From Chlorobiaceae bacterium (GTDB taxonomy: Bacteria > Bacteroidota > Chlorobiia > Chlorobiales > Chlorobiaceae), in assembly GCA_013335405.1 (NCBI GenBank), contig JAAXVR010000006.1, positions 34,499 through 98,498 of the forward strand: a stretch of DNA of 64,000 bases. The letters are read 5' to 3'. Positions 1 to 10,763 of this stretch are shown piece after piece. The position numbers and the translations under genes are program-made. The notes below the pieces were generated by a model. It was not told where the DNA came from. It was given only the letters and a program-made list of their open reading frames with translations, and did not search any database. Numbering within the stretch: position 1 is the first letter of the stretch; each line of letters starts with the position of its first letter.

Positions 1-475
1 AGCGTTCGACAAGCCATCGGGGGTGAGAGAAAAGGATCGATAATTTCTCCGCCTCCTCTTTCTCCCGGAGCCATTCGTCGAGTCGGACGCTGTCGGTATT
101 GATTTTACGAAGGACGCCGTTGACCAGTTTCGCCATCCGTTCGCCCTTGTATTTCCGTGCGAGTTTCACACATTCGTTCACGGCAGCCCAACCAGGCACC
201 TTGTCGTGGTAAAGGAGCTGGAATGTTCCTATCCTCAGGATGTTAAGCAATACCGGCGCGGCTTTTGCAATATCGTGGTGATAGAACCTGCCGATGACGA
301 AATCGAGCAGGATCCGGTATCGCAGAACACCATAGACAATACTGGTGGCAAGTGCGCGGTCATTGCGTTCCATGGTATTCTCCCGCAGGGCCTGGTGCAG
401 CAGGGTGTCGGATTTCGATCTGCCTGCATCGGTGGCCTGGAGGACCCTGAGGGCCAGTTCCCGAGCGTTTGTCAT
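1..475 (-). CDS. rsmB: RsmB 16S rRNA m5C967 methyltransferase, N-terminal part (cut by window edge)
   Basis: About 158 codons are read on the minus strand from an ATG at 475 to the window edge, with no stop. The protein begins MTNARELALRVLQATDAGRS and continues with an all-helical NusB-like domain (VYGVLRYRILLDFVIGRF, then VNECVKLARKYKG and KLVNGVLRKI). Near its visible end it reaches HPRWLVER, the typical junction into the SAM-dependent methyltransferase domain, which lies outside the window. RsmB methylates C967 of 16S rRNA during ribosome assembly. It is divergent from the metY riboswitch, with about 110 bases between them. The family call is firm; the catalytic half cannot be judged here. 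Confidence 0.88.
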   Translation of the reverse strand, partial: MTNARELALRVLQATDAGRSKSDTLLHQALRENTMERNDRALATSIVYGVLRYRILLDFVIGRFYHHDIAKAAPVLLNILRIGTFQLLYHDKVPGWAAVNECVKLARKYKGERMAKLVNGVLRKINTDSVRLDEWLREKEEAEKLSILFSHPRWLVER

Positions 476-522
476 GGTGATAAGGATTGGCTGGTTTTTC
501 TAACGTGCTTTTTTCAGGTGAC

Positions 523-551
523 TTGTAAAATAGCATTCCCTGTAGTATGTT
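523..551 (+). promoter_or_regulatory. Possible sigma-70 promoter for metYX
   Basis: TTGTAA (523-528), a 17-base spacer and TATGTT (546-551) would place a transcription start about 25 bases before the SAM-I aptamer. The match to consensus is moderate and it is read by eye only. Confidence 0.3.
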
Positions 552-585
552 ATTTGAACTATATGTTCTTTTATTTGTTTTCAAG

Positions 586-2098
<1,513 letters not shown>

Positions 2099-2102
2099 GA
2101 GC

Positions 2103-3179
2103 ATGAAAGAATATACCGGGCTACTATCTGAAAAAACGATGTTTTTCGAGTCGGACGAACCTTATCGCTGCGAACTCGGAGGAAGCCTTCCATCCCTGCA
2201 GTTGGCATACAGGACATGGGGGACTCTTAACGACCGGAGGGACAACGTTATCCTTGTCTGTCACGCATTGACCGGTTCAGCAGATGCCGACGTCTGGTGG
2301 GAAGGGTTGTTTTCAACCGGCGGGGCATTTGACGCATCCCGTGATTTCATTATCTGCAGCAATGTGCTTGGCAGCTGTTACGGAACTACCGGTCCGGTTT
2401 CGATAAATCCCCTGTCAGGCCGGCACTACGGTCCTGATTTTCCGCTCATCACTATTCGCGACATGGTCCATGTGCAGCGCAGGCTTCTTGCATCGCTTGG
2501 TATAGAAAAGGTTAAACTCGCCGTCGGCGCTTCACTGGGAGGCATGCAGGTGCTCGAATGGGGATTTCTCTATCCCGATCTTGTCGAGGCACTGATGCCG
2601 ATGGGCGCATCGGGACGCCATTCCGCATGGTGCATCGCCCAGAGCGAAGCCCAGCGCCAGGCGATCTATGCAGATCGTGACTGGAACAACGGATGGTACA
2701 GTGAAGATCTTCCCCCCGCACGAGGCCTTGCCGCCGCGAGGATGATGGCCATGTGCAGCTACAGGAGTTACGAAAATTTCCGGACCAGATTTGGCCGGGA
2801 ACTTCAGCACGGGACTTCCTTCAAAGCGGAAAGTTACCTCCACCACCAGGGCCGGAAGCTTGTCGAGCGGTTCGATGCGAATACCTACGTAACACTCACG
2901 AAAGCAATGGACATGCACGATCTTGCAAGGGGCAGGGGAGTCTATGAAGAGGTGCTGGGGAGCATGCGGTTACCCGTGGAGATACTCTCGATCTCTACCG
3001 ATGTGCTTTATCCGAAGGAAGAGCAGGAAGAGCTTGCGAAGTACATGCCGAATTCAAGGTTGCTCTATCTCCATGAACCATACGGCCATGACGCTTTCCT
3101 GATCGATGTGGAAACGGTAAGCCGTATGGTGAGGGAGTTTCTGGACCGAAGAGCCCTCGAGGCTCATCCGGCTGCCTGA
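2103..3179 (+). CDS. metX: Homoserine O-acetyltransferase (MetX)
   Basis: An alpha/beta hydrolase-fold enzyme of 358 residues that makes O-acetylhomoserine from homoserine and acetyl-CoA, the substrate of MetY encoded just upstream. Visible motifs are the oxyanion-region [13 protein letters not shown] (about residues 86-98), the nucleophile elbow GASLGGM with Ser144, and a C-terminal PYGHDAF supplying the catalytic His. It is the second gene of the SAM-controlled metYX operon. Its last 16 bases overlap the end of the convergent serS, and no terminator separates them. Some family members are succinyltransferases, but the pairing with metY favours acetyl transfer. Confidence 0.93.
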   Translation: MKEYTGLLSEKTMFFESDEPYRCELGGSLPSLQLAYRTWGTLNDRRDNVILVCHALTGSADADVWWEGLFSTGGAFDASRDFIICSNVLGSCYGTTGPVSINPLSGRHYGPDFPLITIRDMVHVQRRLLASLGIEKVKLAVGASLGGMQVLEWGFLYPDLVEALMPMGASGRHSAWCIAQSEAQRQAIYADRDWNNGWYSEDLPPARGLAAARMMAMCSYRSYENFRTRFGRELQHGTSFKAESYLHHQGRKLVERFDANTYVTLTKAMDMHDLARGRGVYEEVLGSMRLPVEILSISTDVLYPKEEQEELAKYMPNSRLLYLHEPYGHDAFLIDVETVSRMVREFLDRRALEAHPAA

Positions 3180-4456
3180 GCGATTTCGGTGAACCCGGTA
3201 TAGGGTTGCAGAACTTCTGGAACGCGGACAGATCCATCCGGAGTCTGGTAGTGTTCAAGGATCGAAACCATGAGGCGCGATGTCGCAAGGCCCGAGCCGT
3301 TCAGTGTATGGACGAACTCGGGTTTCGACTTGCTGTCGGGTTTGAAGCGGATATTGGCACGTCTTGCCTGGTAATCCTCGAAATTCGAGCAGCTCGATGC
3401 TTCGAGGTATTTTCCTTCAGCAGGTGACCAGACTTCGATATCATAGCATTTCGCTGCATTTGCGCTGATATCTCCGCTGCAGAGCAACAGCACTCTGTAG
3501 GGGATTTTCAGTGCAATGAGGATCGCTTCCGCGTTTTCCCTGATTTCCTCGAGCGCTTCGTAGGAGTTTTCAGGCCTGGTGAATTTCACCATCTCCACCT
3601 TGTTGAACTGGTGCACCCTGAGGAACCCCCGGGTATCTTTTCCATAGCTGCCGGCTTCCCTCCGGAAACAGGCCGAGTATGCTGCATAGGAGATCGGCAG
3701 AGCTTTCGCATCCAGCATTTCATCGCGGTGCAGGTTTGTGACCGGTACTTCGGCAGTGGGAATGGCGTAGAGGTCGTCTTCCTGCATGTAATATACCTGG
3801 TCGGCAAATTTTGGCCACTGGCCGGTTCCCCTCAGCGATTCCCGATTGACGAAGAAAGGCGGAAATATCTCGGTGTACCCTTTCGAGGTGTGGTGATCGA
3901 GCATGAAGTTGATCAGCGATCTTTCAAGCCGGGCGCCTTTTCCGGTATAGACCGGGAATCCTGCGCCGGTGATTTTCGCACCCCTTTCGAAATCAAGGAT
4001 GCCGAGCGATTTTCCAAGCTCAAGGTGGTTTTTCAGCTTGAAGTCAAGAGCGTGGCTGAACTCGACAGGGTCTTTGAAAACCTGGTTTTCATCTGCCGTA
4101 CGGCCTGTCGGGACCGATTGATGAAGCTTGTTCGGCAATCCGAGGAGAATGGATTCCATCTCGGTTTCGAGTTCCGCAAGAGTGGCGTCCATTCCGGTGA
4201 TTTCATCGGAAACGGCTTTCATCTTCAGAATCAGTTCGCCATCCGGGCCGTTTCCATTTTTCTTTCTGTCTGCGATTTCTTTTGATACCCTGTTTCGAAG
4301 GGCTTTCAGGTCATCGGAATGCTGGACGAGTTCCCTGCGCTTCCTGTCGAGTTCGAGAAGCCGGGCAACTTTTGGGATTTCGGAGGAAAGCAGCCTTTTG
4401 TGCAGCATCTCTTCGATCACCGTCGGATTCTGGCGGAAAACATTGATATCAAGCAT
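3164..4456 (-). CDS. serS: Seryl-tRNA synthetase
   Basis: A cytoplasmic class II aminoacyl-tRNA synthetase of 430 residues. It starts [18 protein letters not shown], followed by the long antiparallel coiled-coil arm that grips tRNA-Ser (roughly residues 30-100). The catalytic core contains motif 2 ([14 protein letters not shown]) and motif 3 ([16 protein letters not shown]). Length and domain order are those of bacterial SerRS. It probably forms a (-) transcription unit with the YqeY-like gene 22 bases upstream. Its 3' end overlaps metX by 16 bases. Confidence 0.97.
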   Translation of the reverse strand: MLDINVFRQNPTVIEEMLHKRLLSSEIPKVARLLELDRKRRELVQHSDDLKALRNRVSKEIADRKKNGNGPDGELILKMKAVSDEITGMDATLAELETEMESILLGLPNKLHQSVPTGRTADENQVFKDPVEFSHALDFKLKNHLELGKSLGILDFERGAKITGAGFPVYTGKGARLERSLINFMLDHHTSKGYTEIFPPFFVNRESLRGTGQWPKFADQVYYMQEDDLYAIPTAEVPVTNLHRDEMLDAKALPISYAAYSACFRREAGSYGKDTRGFLRVHQFNKVEMVKFTRPENSYEALEEIRENAEAILIALKIPYRVLLLCSGDISANAAKCYDIEVWSPAEGKYLEASSCSNFEDYQARRANIRFKPDSKSKPEFVHTLNGSGLATSRLMVSILEHYQTPDGSVRVPEVLQPYTGFTEIAQAAG

Positions 4457-4478
4457 GGTATGTGTGTAATGAAGAGGG

Positions 4479-4937
4479 TTAAGCTGACAGCAGCGACTTG
4501 ACGATTTCCTGCACTTTGTTTCCGTCGGTTTTACCTTTAAGAGCCTTCATGGCCTCGCCCATGACCCTGCCAATATCTTTCATGGAAGCAGCGCCTGTCC
4601 TCGTGACGATTTCTGCGATGACCGACCGGACCTCCTCGTCTGACATCGGGGCAGGAAGGTACTCTTCAATCAGGGAAAGCTCCTTTTTTTCGATATCGGC
4701 AAGATCGTGACGATTACCAGCGGTGAACTGTTCGATGGCGTCGCGGCGTTTTTTCGCGAGGCTCGACAGTACTTCGATTTCCTGCTCAGCCGTAAGCACA
4801 GCCTTTCCGGCGACGCGGATCGACACCTCTTTTTCGAGGAGTCCCGCACGGATCGAGCGGATTGCGTTAAGGCGATCCTTGTCTCCGCTCTTCATGGTAT
4901 CTTTAAGGTCCTGGTCTATTTTTTCTTTCAGGCTCAT
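4479..4937 (-). CDS. GatB/YqeY-domain protein
   Basis: A 152-residue protein matching the YqeY family, which resembles the tRNA-binding tail domain of GatB. It begins [20 protein letters not shown], contains [14 protein letters not shown], and ends with the typical [20 protein letters not shown] and a short hydrophobic tail. The biochemical role of stand-alone YqeY proteins is not settled; a link to aminoacyl-tRNA handling is inferred from homology and fits its position directly upstream of serS on the same strand. Confidence 0.88.
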   Translation of the reverse strand: MSLKEKIDQDLKDTMKSGDKDRLNAIRSIRAGLLEKEVSIRVAGKAVLTAEQEIEVLSSLAKKRRDAIEQFTAGNRHDLADIEKKELSLIEEYLPAPMSDEEVRSVIAEIVTRTGAASMKDIGRVMGEAMKALKGKTDGNKVQEIVKSLLSA

Positions 4938-5023
4938 GGTGAATTGCTCAAAGGGTTTTCAAAAGAAAAGTATCGGAAAATACAGGAAAAAAAGCGGCTT
5001 TCCCACAGACACTTCGGCTTTGT

Positions 5024-5755
5024 TCAGTCATTGATGTCTCCGCCGACCGGTCTGAAAACAAGCTCTTCCGTGACGGTTCTTCCCGGCTGCAGGTAGGACT
5101 GTACAACTGGCCCGGAGATGTCCTCCGGCATCATCATGAGGTTCTGCATTTCCTCGGGGACCTCTCCCCACATCGGCGTGAAAACGGCGCCGGGCATGAC
5201 GTTGGTGATCCTGACATTGCATTCCCTCGCATACAGCCGGATCACCTCGACCAGCCCATGCTGGGCGAATTTCGACATGCAGTAGATCGCGGAACTCCTG
5301 AAAGCCTTTTCGGCGGCAACGGATGTGATAAAGAAGATATGTCCCGAGCGCTGTTTCTGCATGATTCCGAAAACGTTCTGGGTCAGGAAGAAGGTGCCGT
5401 TCACATTGGTTGCCATCGTATAGTGCAGGTCTTCCCCGGTGAATTCACCGAAAGCCTTGAAGCGTCCGACGCCCGCGTTGTTGACAAGGCAGTCGATATG
5501 GCCGAATTTCACCATAACGTCCCGGACAATCTCTTCCATCAGCGCTGTCTTCGCTATGTCAGCCTCGTAAATCACTGTTTCCGCTCCGAGTGTCCGGCAC
5601 TCTGCAGCCAGATCCTCCAGATCGGTCATGGTCCTCGATATGAGGACGAGGAGCGGTTCAAAACCTGCATTGTTGCGGGTTGCCTTCGCGAAATCAAGCG
5701 CTATGGATTTTCCTATTCCCTTTCCTGCGCCTGTTATGATGATGACATGTTTCAT
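5024..5755 (-). CDS. Sepiapterin reductase (L-threo-biopterin-forming type), short-chain dehydrogenase
   Basis: A 243-residue classical SDR. It has the NADPH-binding TGAGKGIG at residues 9-16, NNAG at 92-95, and the catalytic Ser145, Tyr158 and Lys162 (YCMSK). Over its length it closely resembles the Chlorobium sepiapterin reductase as I remember it, with shared blocks such as GHIDCLVNNAGVGRF, SGHIFFITSVAA and MMMPEDI. That enzyme reduces the side chain of 6-pyruvoyltetrahydropterin or sepiapterin with unusual stereochemistry, toward the glycosylated pterin limipterin. A further 26 codons are open upstream, but the ATG at 5755 has a CAGGGCAG-like ribosome site and matches the family start. 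The function is established for the family and inferred here. Confidence 0.85.
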   Translation of the reverse strand: MKHVIIITGAGKGIGKSIALDFAKATRNNAGFEPLLVLISRTMTDLEDLAAECRTLGAETVIYEADIAKTALMEEIVRDVMVKFGHIDCLVNNAGVGRFKAFGEFTGEDLHYTMATNVNGTFFLTQNVFGIMQKQRSGHIFFITSVAAEKAFRSSAIYCMSKFAQHGLVEVIRLYARECNVRITNVMPGAVFTPMWGEVPEEMQNLMMMPEDISGPVVQSYLQPGRTVTEELVFRPVGGDIND

Positions 5756-5972
5756 ATTCTGCCCTGAAAAAAAATTATTGAAAGAGTAAAAATTTATCCT
5801 TTTATCCGGGAATTTCTGGTTTTTTTGATTCACAATTGTTACATTTATAGCTGGAGTGAAATAATCGAGAAAAACATATATTTAAGTGTAAGTCGTTCCC
5901 GGACGCATTTACCGAGACAATCGTGCGTCCAGTACGCCCTGTTTTATCAATTGATTAATCCCTGATGTTAAC

Positions 5973-6230
5973 ATGGCAAGAAGTAAAGTGAAATGGTTTG
6001 ACGGCAAAAAAGGCTACGGCTTTATTTTGAACCCGGATGGCGGAGAGGATATTTTCGTCCACTTTTCAGCCATCGTATCCGAACAGAGCTTCAAGGTGCT
6101 GAACCAGGATGCCGAGGTGGATTTTGAACTGGACAAGACGCAGAAAGGGCTCCAGGCAAAAAACGTCCGCGAGATCCCTGTAATGACCATTGAGGTATGC
6201 GAGCCGGTCAGCGCCGAATCAGCAGGCTGA
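5973..6230 (+). CDS. Cold-shock domain protein (CspA family)
   Basis: An 85-residue single cold-shock domain. It starts MARSKVKWFDGKKGYGFI, which contains the RNP1-like nucleic-acid-binding motif, followed by DIFVHFSAI (RNP2-like) and VDFELDKTQKGLQAKNV. Such proteins bind single-stranded nucleic acid and act as RNA chaperones or antiterminators. A roughly 140-base leader with AT-rich stretches precedes it, a common arrangement for cold-regulated csp genes, though no specific element was recognised. It stands alone, divergent from the sepiapterin reductase gene. Confidence 0.93.
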   Translation: MARSKVKWFDGKKGYGFILNPDGGEDIFVHFSAIVSEQSFKVLNQDAEVDFELDKTQKGLQAKNVREIPVMTIEVCEPVSAESAG

Positions 6231-6294
6231 AGAACAGGCCTACCCCCAAGGAAGCCTAGCAAATAAAGAACTTTTATCACAGACAAGAAACAGT

Positions 6295-6327
6295 AAGAGG
6301 CAGCAGACACTGCTCTTGTGCGGTTTT
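6295..6327 (+). terminator. Weak terminator-like hairpin after the cold-shock gene
   Basis: AAGAG-(G)-CAG pairs with CTGCTCTT around a six-base loop, followed after GTGCGG by a TTTTT run. The stem has a bulge and the T run is offset, so this is tentative. Confidence 0.3.
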
Positions 6328-6398
6328 TACGCCTTTTCTTGCATGTGTGGGGCTTTGCTTTTTTTTTCAGCACCTCCTGATCGCTGTCCGACAGGAAT

Positions 6399-7070
6399 TC
6401 AGCCAAGCAGGGAGTTTTCCCGGAAACTGAACCAGTCTGTTTTGCCGATGATGATATGGTCGAGCAGTTCTATCTGGATGATGGCTCCTGCCTGTTTCAG
6501 GAGGTTTGTCACCTGCCTGTCGGCATTGCTTGGTTCGACGTCGCCCGACGGATGGTTGTGCACGAGGATGATGGCGTGCGAGCTCTCTCTGATTGCGGCC
6601 TTGAAAACTTCCCTGGGGTGTATGAGTGAAGCGTTCAGCGTTCCTACCGAGACCAGTTCGTTTTTGACGACCTGGTTTCTGGTGTTCAGGTGAAGCACGA
6701 ACAGATGTTCTTTCGTTTCGTCCGGCACCCTTCCGTCCATGTATTCGAAGACGTCTCGTGCCGCATGGATTTTTCTGTTGAAGTTGCGGTTATGGTTCAC
6801 CCTGCGGTTGAGTTCGAAAACCGAGACGATCTGCATTGCCCTCGCACTGCCGATACCGTTTATCTGCTGAAGTTCTGCTATCGATACGTCGGGAAGTTTA
6901 TCGAGACCGAAACGGGCTATAATTTCGTTGCAGGTATCGATGATGTTGCTGCTTTTCGTTCCTGATCGCAGGATAAGCGCAAGCAGTTCTGCCGGGCTCA
7001 GTGACTGCGGCCCGGAGCGGAGGAATCTTTCCCTTGGCCTGTTATCCGGATCGATGTCATGGAGCCTCAT
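6399..7070 (-). CDS. radC: RadC family JAB-domain protein
   Basis: 223 residues, the normal RadC/YicR length. The N-terminal helix-hairpin-helix region carries [28 protein letters not shown] and [12 protein letters not shown]. The C-terminal JAB/MPN metalloprotease-like domain keeps the JAMM-type metal site [14 protein letters not shown]. RadC was once linked to DNA repair, but its real activity is unknown. It appears monocistronic on the minus strand, with no close neighbour on that strand. Confidence 0.93.
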   Translation of the reverse strand: MRLHDIDPDNRPRERFLRSGPQSLSPAELLALILRSGTKSSNIIDTCNEIIARFGLDKLPDVSIAELQQINGIGSARAMQIVSVFELNRRVNHNRNFNRKIHAARDVFEYMDGRVPDETKEHLFVLHLNTRNQVVKNELVSVGTLNASLIHPREVFKAAIRESSHAIILVHNHPSGDVEPSNADRQVTNLLKQAGAIIQIELLDHIIIGKTDWFSFRENSLLG

Positions 7071-7183
7071 GAGTACGGTATTTTCGTTTCTATCCCCCCC
7101 CTGTCAATGAGGTGCGTAAAAATTAAGTATAATAAAAAAACGGTAAAGGAAAAAAACAGGGGGTGGGGAAGATGCCTGGAGAT

Positions 7184-7212
7184 AAAAAAAGCGGCACTGG
7201 AAAGGTGCCGCC
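7184..7212 (-). terminator. Rho-independent terminator of the ilv-leu-cimA operon
   Basis: Read on the minus strand, GCGGCAC and GTGCCGC (7205-7211 and 7191-7197) form a perfect stem followed by seven T residues (7184-7190). It lies 34 bases after the cimA stop codon and closes the nine-gene operon. Confidence 0.88.
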
Positions 7213-7245
7213 GTACGTGAAGGAATGAAGAAGCTGAAATGCGGG

Positions 7246-8838
7246 TCAGACTGCATGCAGGGTCGATTTGCCGAGGTACAGATGGTAGTTGATGCTGTCC
7301 TTGAGCGCCTGGAGGCTCGCTTCGATAATGTTTGTTGAAACACCCACCGTCCCCCAGGTTGTGCGGCCATTTCCCGTTTCGATCAGCACCCGTACTTTCG
7401 CGCTGGTTCCTCGTTTTTCCTCGAGGACACGAACTTTGTAATCGACGAGTCGTACGGACCTGATTTCGGGGTAGAAACGGGTCAATGCTTTGCGCAGTGC
7501 CTTGTCGAGCGCATTGACAGGACCGTCGCCATCGGCGGCGGTCAGTTCCACATCGTTTCCAACCTGTACCTTGAGGATTGCCTGGTCGACGTTTTTCGAA
7601 TCTTTTCCGGACTCGATATGCACCTTGGTTTCAAGTACCTCGAAAAAGGGAGTGAAATTGCCGAGTTCCTGCTGAAGGATAAGCTCGAAGGATGCTTCTG
7701 CGCCGTCGAACTGGTAGCCCCTGTGCTCGAGTTCCTTGATGTTGTGCACGATCTTTTTGAATACATCGCTTTTTTCAGGGATCGTGATTCCGAGCTCCTG
7801 TGCCTTGTAGCGGATGTTGCTCTGTCCTGAAAGTTCCGATACCAGTACCCTCTGCCGGTTGCCGACAAGTGCTGGGTCGATGTGTTCGTAGAGGGAGCTC
7901 TCTTTCATGACAGCGCTGACATGGATTCCTCCCTTGTGGGCGAACGCCGACTTTCCGACGAAAGGAGCTTTCGTGTTCGGGGGAAGGTTGAGGATCTCGT
8001 AAACATAGTTCGAGAGCAGCGTCAGCTGGGCAAGATGCTCGACAAAGGTGAAACGGCCCTGGAGCTTGAGGATGATGTTGGGAATGATGCTGACCAGGTT
8101 CGCGTTGCCGCACCGTTCGCCTATTCCGTTTATGGTTCCCTGGATATGCGTTGCACCGGCAACAACCGCGGCTATGGAATTCGCGACGGCGAGGTCGCTG
8201 TCGTTATGGCAGTGGATGCCGACCGGAACAGTGCTCACACCGAGAACGTCCGTAACGATTTCCCCGACTTCCTGGGGAAGCGTGCCGCCATTCGTATCGC
8301 ACAGGATGATCCTCGTTGCTCCGGCCTCAATGGCCGAGCGGACCATCTTCAGCGCAAACTCTCGGTCGCTTTTATATCCGTCGAAGAAATGTTCCGCGTC
8401 AAAAAAGACTTCACGGCCTTCTTTTTTCAGGAAAGCTACCGATTTATGGATAAGCTCGGCATTTTCCTCGTCAGAAATGCCGAGACCCTTTTTGGAATGG
8501 GCGTTCCATGTCTTGCCGAAAATGGTGACGACAGGTGTTTCGGAGCGAACGAGCCCTGTAAGGTTGGGATCGTTTTCAATGGCCGTAGACAGACGTGCGG
8601 TCGAGCCGAACGAACAGAGCTTCGAATGCCGGAGGTGCAGGCTTCGGGCCTTGCTGAAAAACTCTTCGTCTTTCGGATTGCTGCTCGGCCAGCCGCCTTC
8701 GATGAAATCCATGCCGAACTCGTCGAGTTTTTCGGCGATGAGCAGCTTGTCCTGCACCGACAGGGTGATGTGCTCACCCTGGGTGCCGTCGCGGAGCGTC
8801 GTGTCGTAAAGTTCTGTAAGCTTTGCGCCTTTGGTCAT
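7246..8838 (-). CDS. cimA: (R)-citramalate synthase
   Basis: A 530-residue member of the alpha-isopropylmalate/homocitrate synthase family. It starts with the CimA-type LTELYDTTLRDGTQGEHITLSV, broken here by position (residues 7-28), and MDFIEGGWPSSNPKDEEFF. It keeps the metal-binding HCHNDSDLAVAN motif and has a C-terminal regulatory LeuA-dimer domain (after about residue 400). It condenses pyruvate and acetyl-CoA to citramalate, giving 2-oxobutyrate for isoleucine without threonine. LeuC, LeuD and LeuB from the same operon would carry citramalate onward. It is the last gene of the operon and is separated from leuD by one base. Confidence 0.93.
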   Translation of the reverse strand: MTKGAKLTELYDTTLRDGTQGEHITLSVQDKLLIAEKLDEFGMDFIEGGWPSSNPKDEEFFSKARSLHLRHSKLCSFGSTARLSTAIENDPNLTGLVRSETPVVTIFGKTWNAHSKKGLGISDEENAELIHKSVAFLKKEGREVFFDAEHFFDGYKSDREFALKMVRSAIEAGATRIILCDTNGGTLPQEVGEIVTDVLGVSTVPVGIHCHNDSDLAVANSIAAVVAGATHIQGTINGIGERCGNANLVSIIPNIILKLQGRFTFVEHLAQLTLLSNYVYEILNLPPNTKAPFVGKSAFAHKGGIHVSAVMKESSLYEHIDPALVGNRQRVLVSELSGQSNIRYKAQELGITIPEKSDVFKKIVHNIKELEHRGYQFDGAEASFELILQQELGNFTPFFEVLETKVHIESGKDSKNVDQAILKVQVGNDVELTAADGDGPVNALDKALRKALTRFYPEIRSVRLVDYKVRVLEEKRGTSAKVRVLIETGNGRTTWGTVGVSTNIIEASLQALKDSINYHLYLGKSTLHAV

Positions 8839-8839
8839 A

Positions 8840-9406
8840 TCAGCCCTGGGCCATTAAGTTTTCCTGCCTTGCGTAGGCAAAGATGCCGCCTGCCTTGACG
8901 ATGCTGAAGACATCGCCGAGCGGGTTGAGCTTGTAAAGGGTTTCTGTCGTGAGGTTCTCCACCGTGTTCGCCCCGATGTCGATTTTCAGCTCGTCGCCGG
9001 TTTTCACGATCCGGTTGAGGTGCTCCGCGGTTTCATAAGGAATGACGAAACCGCCGTCGACGCAGTTGCGGTAGAATATCCTCGCGTAGGATTCCGCGAT
9101 GATCGCTTTTGCACCTGCGACCTTGAGGGAGAACGGGGCGTGTTCCCTTGACGAACCGCAGCCAAAGTTCGGTCCGGCCACGATGATGGAATATTCGGAT
9201 TCGAACGCGCCGTCCTTTACGAACGGGACGTTGCCTTCCGGCAGCCCGCCTTCCGGAAGAGGTACGCCCGAAAGGGCATACTTGCCGTACATTTTCACCT
9301 CTTCCGGTCTGGAAAGACTGTAAACGAGGTGCTCGGCCGGGATGATCTGGTCGGTATCGATATTTTTGCCTAACACGTAGGCTTTTCCCTGAATGATGGT
9401 TTCCAT
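8840..9406 (-). CDS. leuD: 3-isopropylmalate / citramalate dehydratase small subunit
   Basis: 188 residues of the aconitase swivel-domain type. It starts METIIQGKAYVLGKNIDTDQIIPAEHL and contains the conserved GPNFGCGSSREHAPFSL motif, with NCVDGGFVIPYET after it (each quoted in part). With LeuC it isomerises 2- to 3-isopropylmalate, and because cimA is the next gene it probably also handles citramalate. It is slightly shorter than enterobacterial LeuD, in line with the archaeal-like LeuC encoded 55 bases upstream. Confidence 0.92.
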   Translation of the reverse strand: METIIQGKAYVLGKNIDTDQIIPAEHLVYSLSRPEEVKMYGKYALSGVPLPEGGLPEGNVPFVKDGAFESEYSIIVAGPNFGCGSSREHAPFSLKVAGAKAIIAESYARIFYRNCVDGGFVIPYETAEHLNRIVKTGDELKIDIGANTVENLTTETLYKLNPLGDVFSIVKAGGIFAYARQENLMAQG

Positions 9407-9461
9407 TGCTGTATGTTATCTTACAAGTTCTTTCTGAGCATTGTGCTTATCCCTTCAACGT

Positions 9462-10757
9462 TCAGAGGAAATCCCTCGGATCGGTGAGTTTGCCGGTAAC
9501 TGCCGAAGCGGCCGCAGTAAGCGGTGAAGAGAGATAGACGCCGGCGTGCTTGCTGCCCATACGTCCAGGGAAGTTACGGTTCGTGGTGGAAACCACGATG
9601 TCGTTGTCGACCGAACGTCCCACGGTGTCCGCAGGCCCGCCGAGACAGGCCGCGCATGAGGGCAGCGCGATGCTGCATCCGGCATTTTCGAATATCGATT
9701 TCAGCGTTTCACCCTGATACGTTTCGCATTCCAGGTCCTGCATGACCTTGACCGTTGCAGGAACGATATTGGTCAGGACCGATACTTTCCTTCCTTTCAG
9801 GATTTTAGCTGCCAGCATGAAGTCTTCGAGTTTGCCTCCGGTGCAGGAGCCGATATAGGACTTCGTGATTTTCGTACCCTGCACGCTTCTGACCGTTGCC
9901 CTGTTGTCGGGGCTGTGCGGCTGCGCGACGACTGGTTCGAGCTCACGCACATTGTAGCGGTACTTGCTGTGGTACCGAGCGCCGGGATCACTCCGGAAGA
10001 TCTCGTACGGTTTCGTTGTCTTCGATCGTACATAGGCTTCAGTGATGCTGTCCGCCGCGATGATGCCGTTCATGCCGCCTGCTTCGATGGCCATGTTGGT
10101 GAGCGTCATCCGCTCTTCCATCGGCAGCGAGAAGACCGCTTCTCCATCGAACTCCATGGCGCGGTAGGTGGCTCCGTCGGTTCCGATGTCGCCGAGGATC
10201 TGCAGGATCAGGTCCTTGGCCGTCAGATATTCCGGCATTTCGCCGTCGAAGGTGAAGAGCATCGATTCGGGCACTTTTTCCCACAGCTTTCCGGTTCCGA
10301 GGATGAACGCCGCGTCGGTATTGCCGATGCCGGTACCGAACATGCCGAACGCACCCGAGGTACAGGTATGCGAATCGGTACCGAAGAGTACGGTGCCGGG
10401 CAGGTTGAACCCTTCCTCGGCAAGAGCGACATGGCAGACTCCCTTGTAACGATCGGTGCCGACATCATAGTAGTTCGGAAGCCCCTGCTCACCTGCGAAC
10501 TGCCTGAGCAGGTCGATGTTGCGGTGCGCATGCTCGTTGGCCGTGAAAATATAATGGTCGGGCAGGACCACGACCTTTTCCGGGTCCCATACTTTTGCAT
10601 CCGGACCGAACTCCTCCTTGAAGATATCGAAAGTCGGAGGTCCGCAGACATCATGAGTCAGCAGTATATCGACGTTCAGCCAGACATTCTCTCCGGCATC
10701 AACGAATTTCCGGTTTGCCGCTCTGGCAAGGATTTTCTGGGTTATAGTCTGTTCCAT
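9462..10757 (-). CDS. leuC: 3-isopropylmalate / citramalate dehydratase large subunit (archaeal-like class)
   Basis: 431 residues, the length of the shorter LeuC/HacA-type subunits rather than the roughly 470-residue enterobacterial form. [4Fe-4S] ligands are visible as YIGSCTGGKLEDF and, further on, CAACLGGPADT; GTDSHTCTSGAFGMFGTGIG lies upstream of them. It pairs with LeuD in leucine synthesis and, by context with cimA, in the citramalate route. It begins MEQTITQKILARAA and follows leuA after only 6 bases, so the two are probably co-translated. Confidence 0.93.
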   Translation of the reverse strand: MEQTITQKILARAANRKFVDAGENVWLNVDILLTHDVCGPPTFDIFKEEFGPDAKVWDPEKVVVLPDHYIFTANEHAHRNIDLLRQFAGEQGLPNYYDVGTDRYKGVCHVALAEEGFNLPGTVLFGTDSHTCTSGAFGMFGTGIGNTDAAFILGTGKLWEKVPESMLFTFDGEMPEYLTAKDLILQILGDIGTDGATYRAMEFDGEAVFSLPMEERMTLTNMAIEAGGMNGIIAADSITEAYVRSKTTKPYEIFRSDPGARYHSKYRYNVRELEPVVAQPHSPDNRATVRSVQGTKITKSYIGSCTGGKLEDFMLAAKILKGRKVSVLTNIVPATVKVMQDLECETYQGETLKSIFENAGCSIALPSCAACLGGPADTVGRSVDNDIVVSTTNRNFPGRMGSKHAGVYLSSPLTAAASAVTGKLTDPRDFL

Positions 10758-10763
10758 GATACT

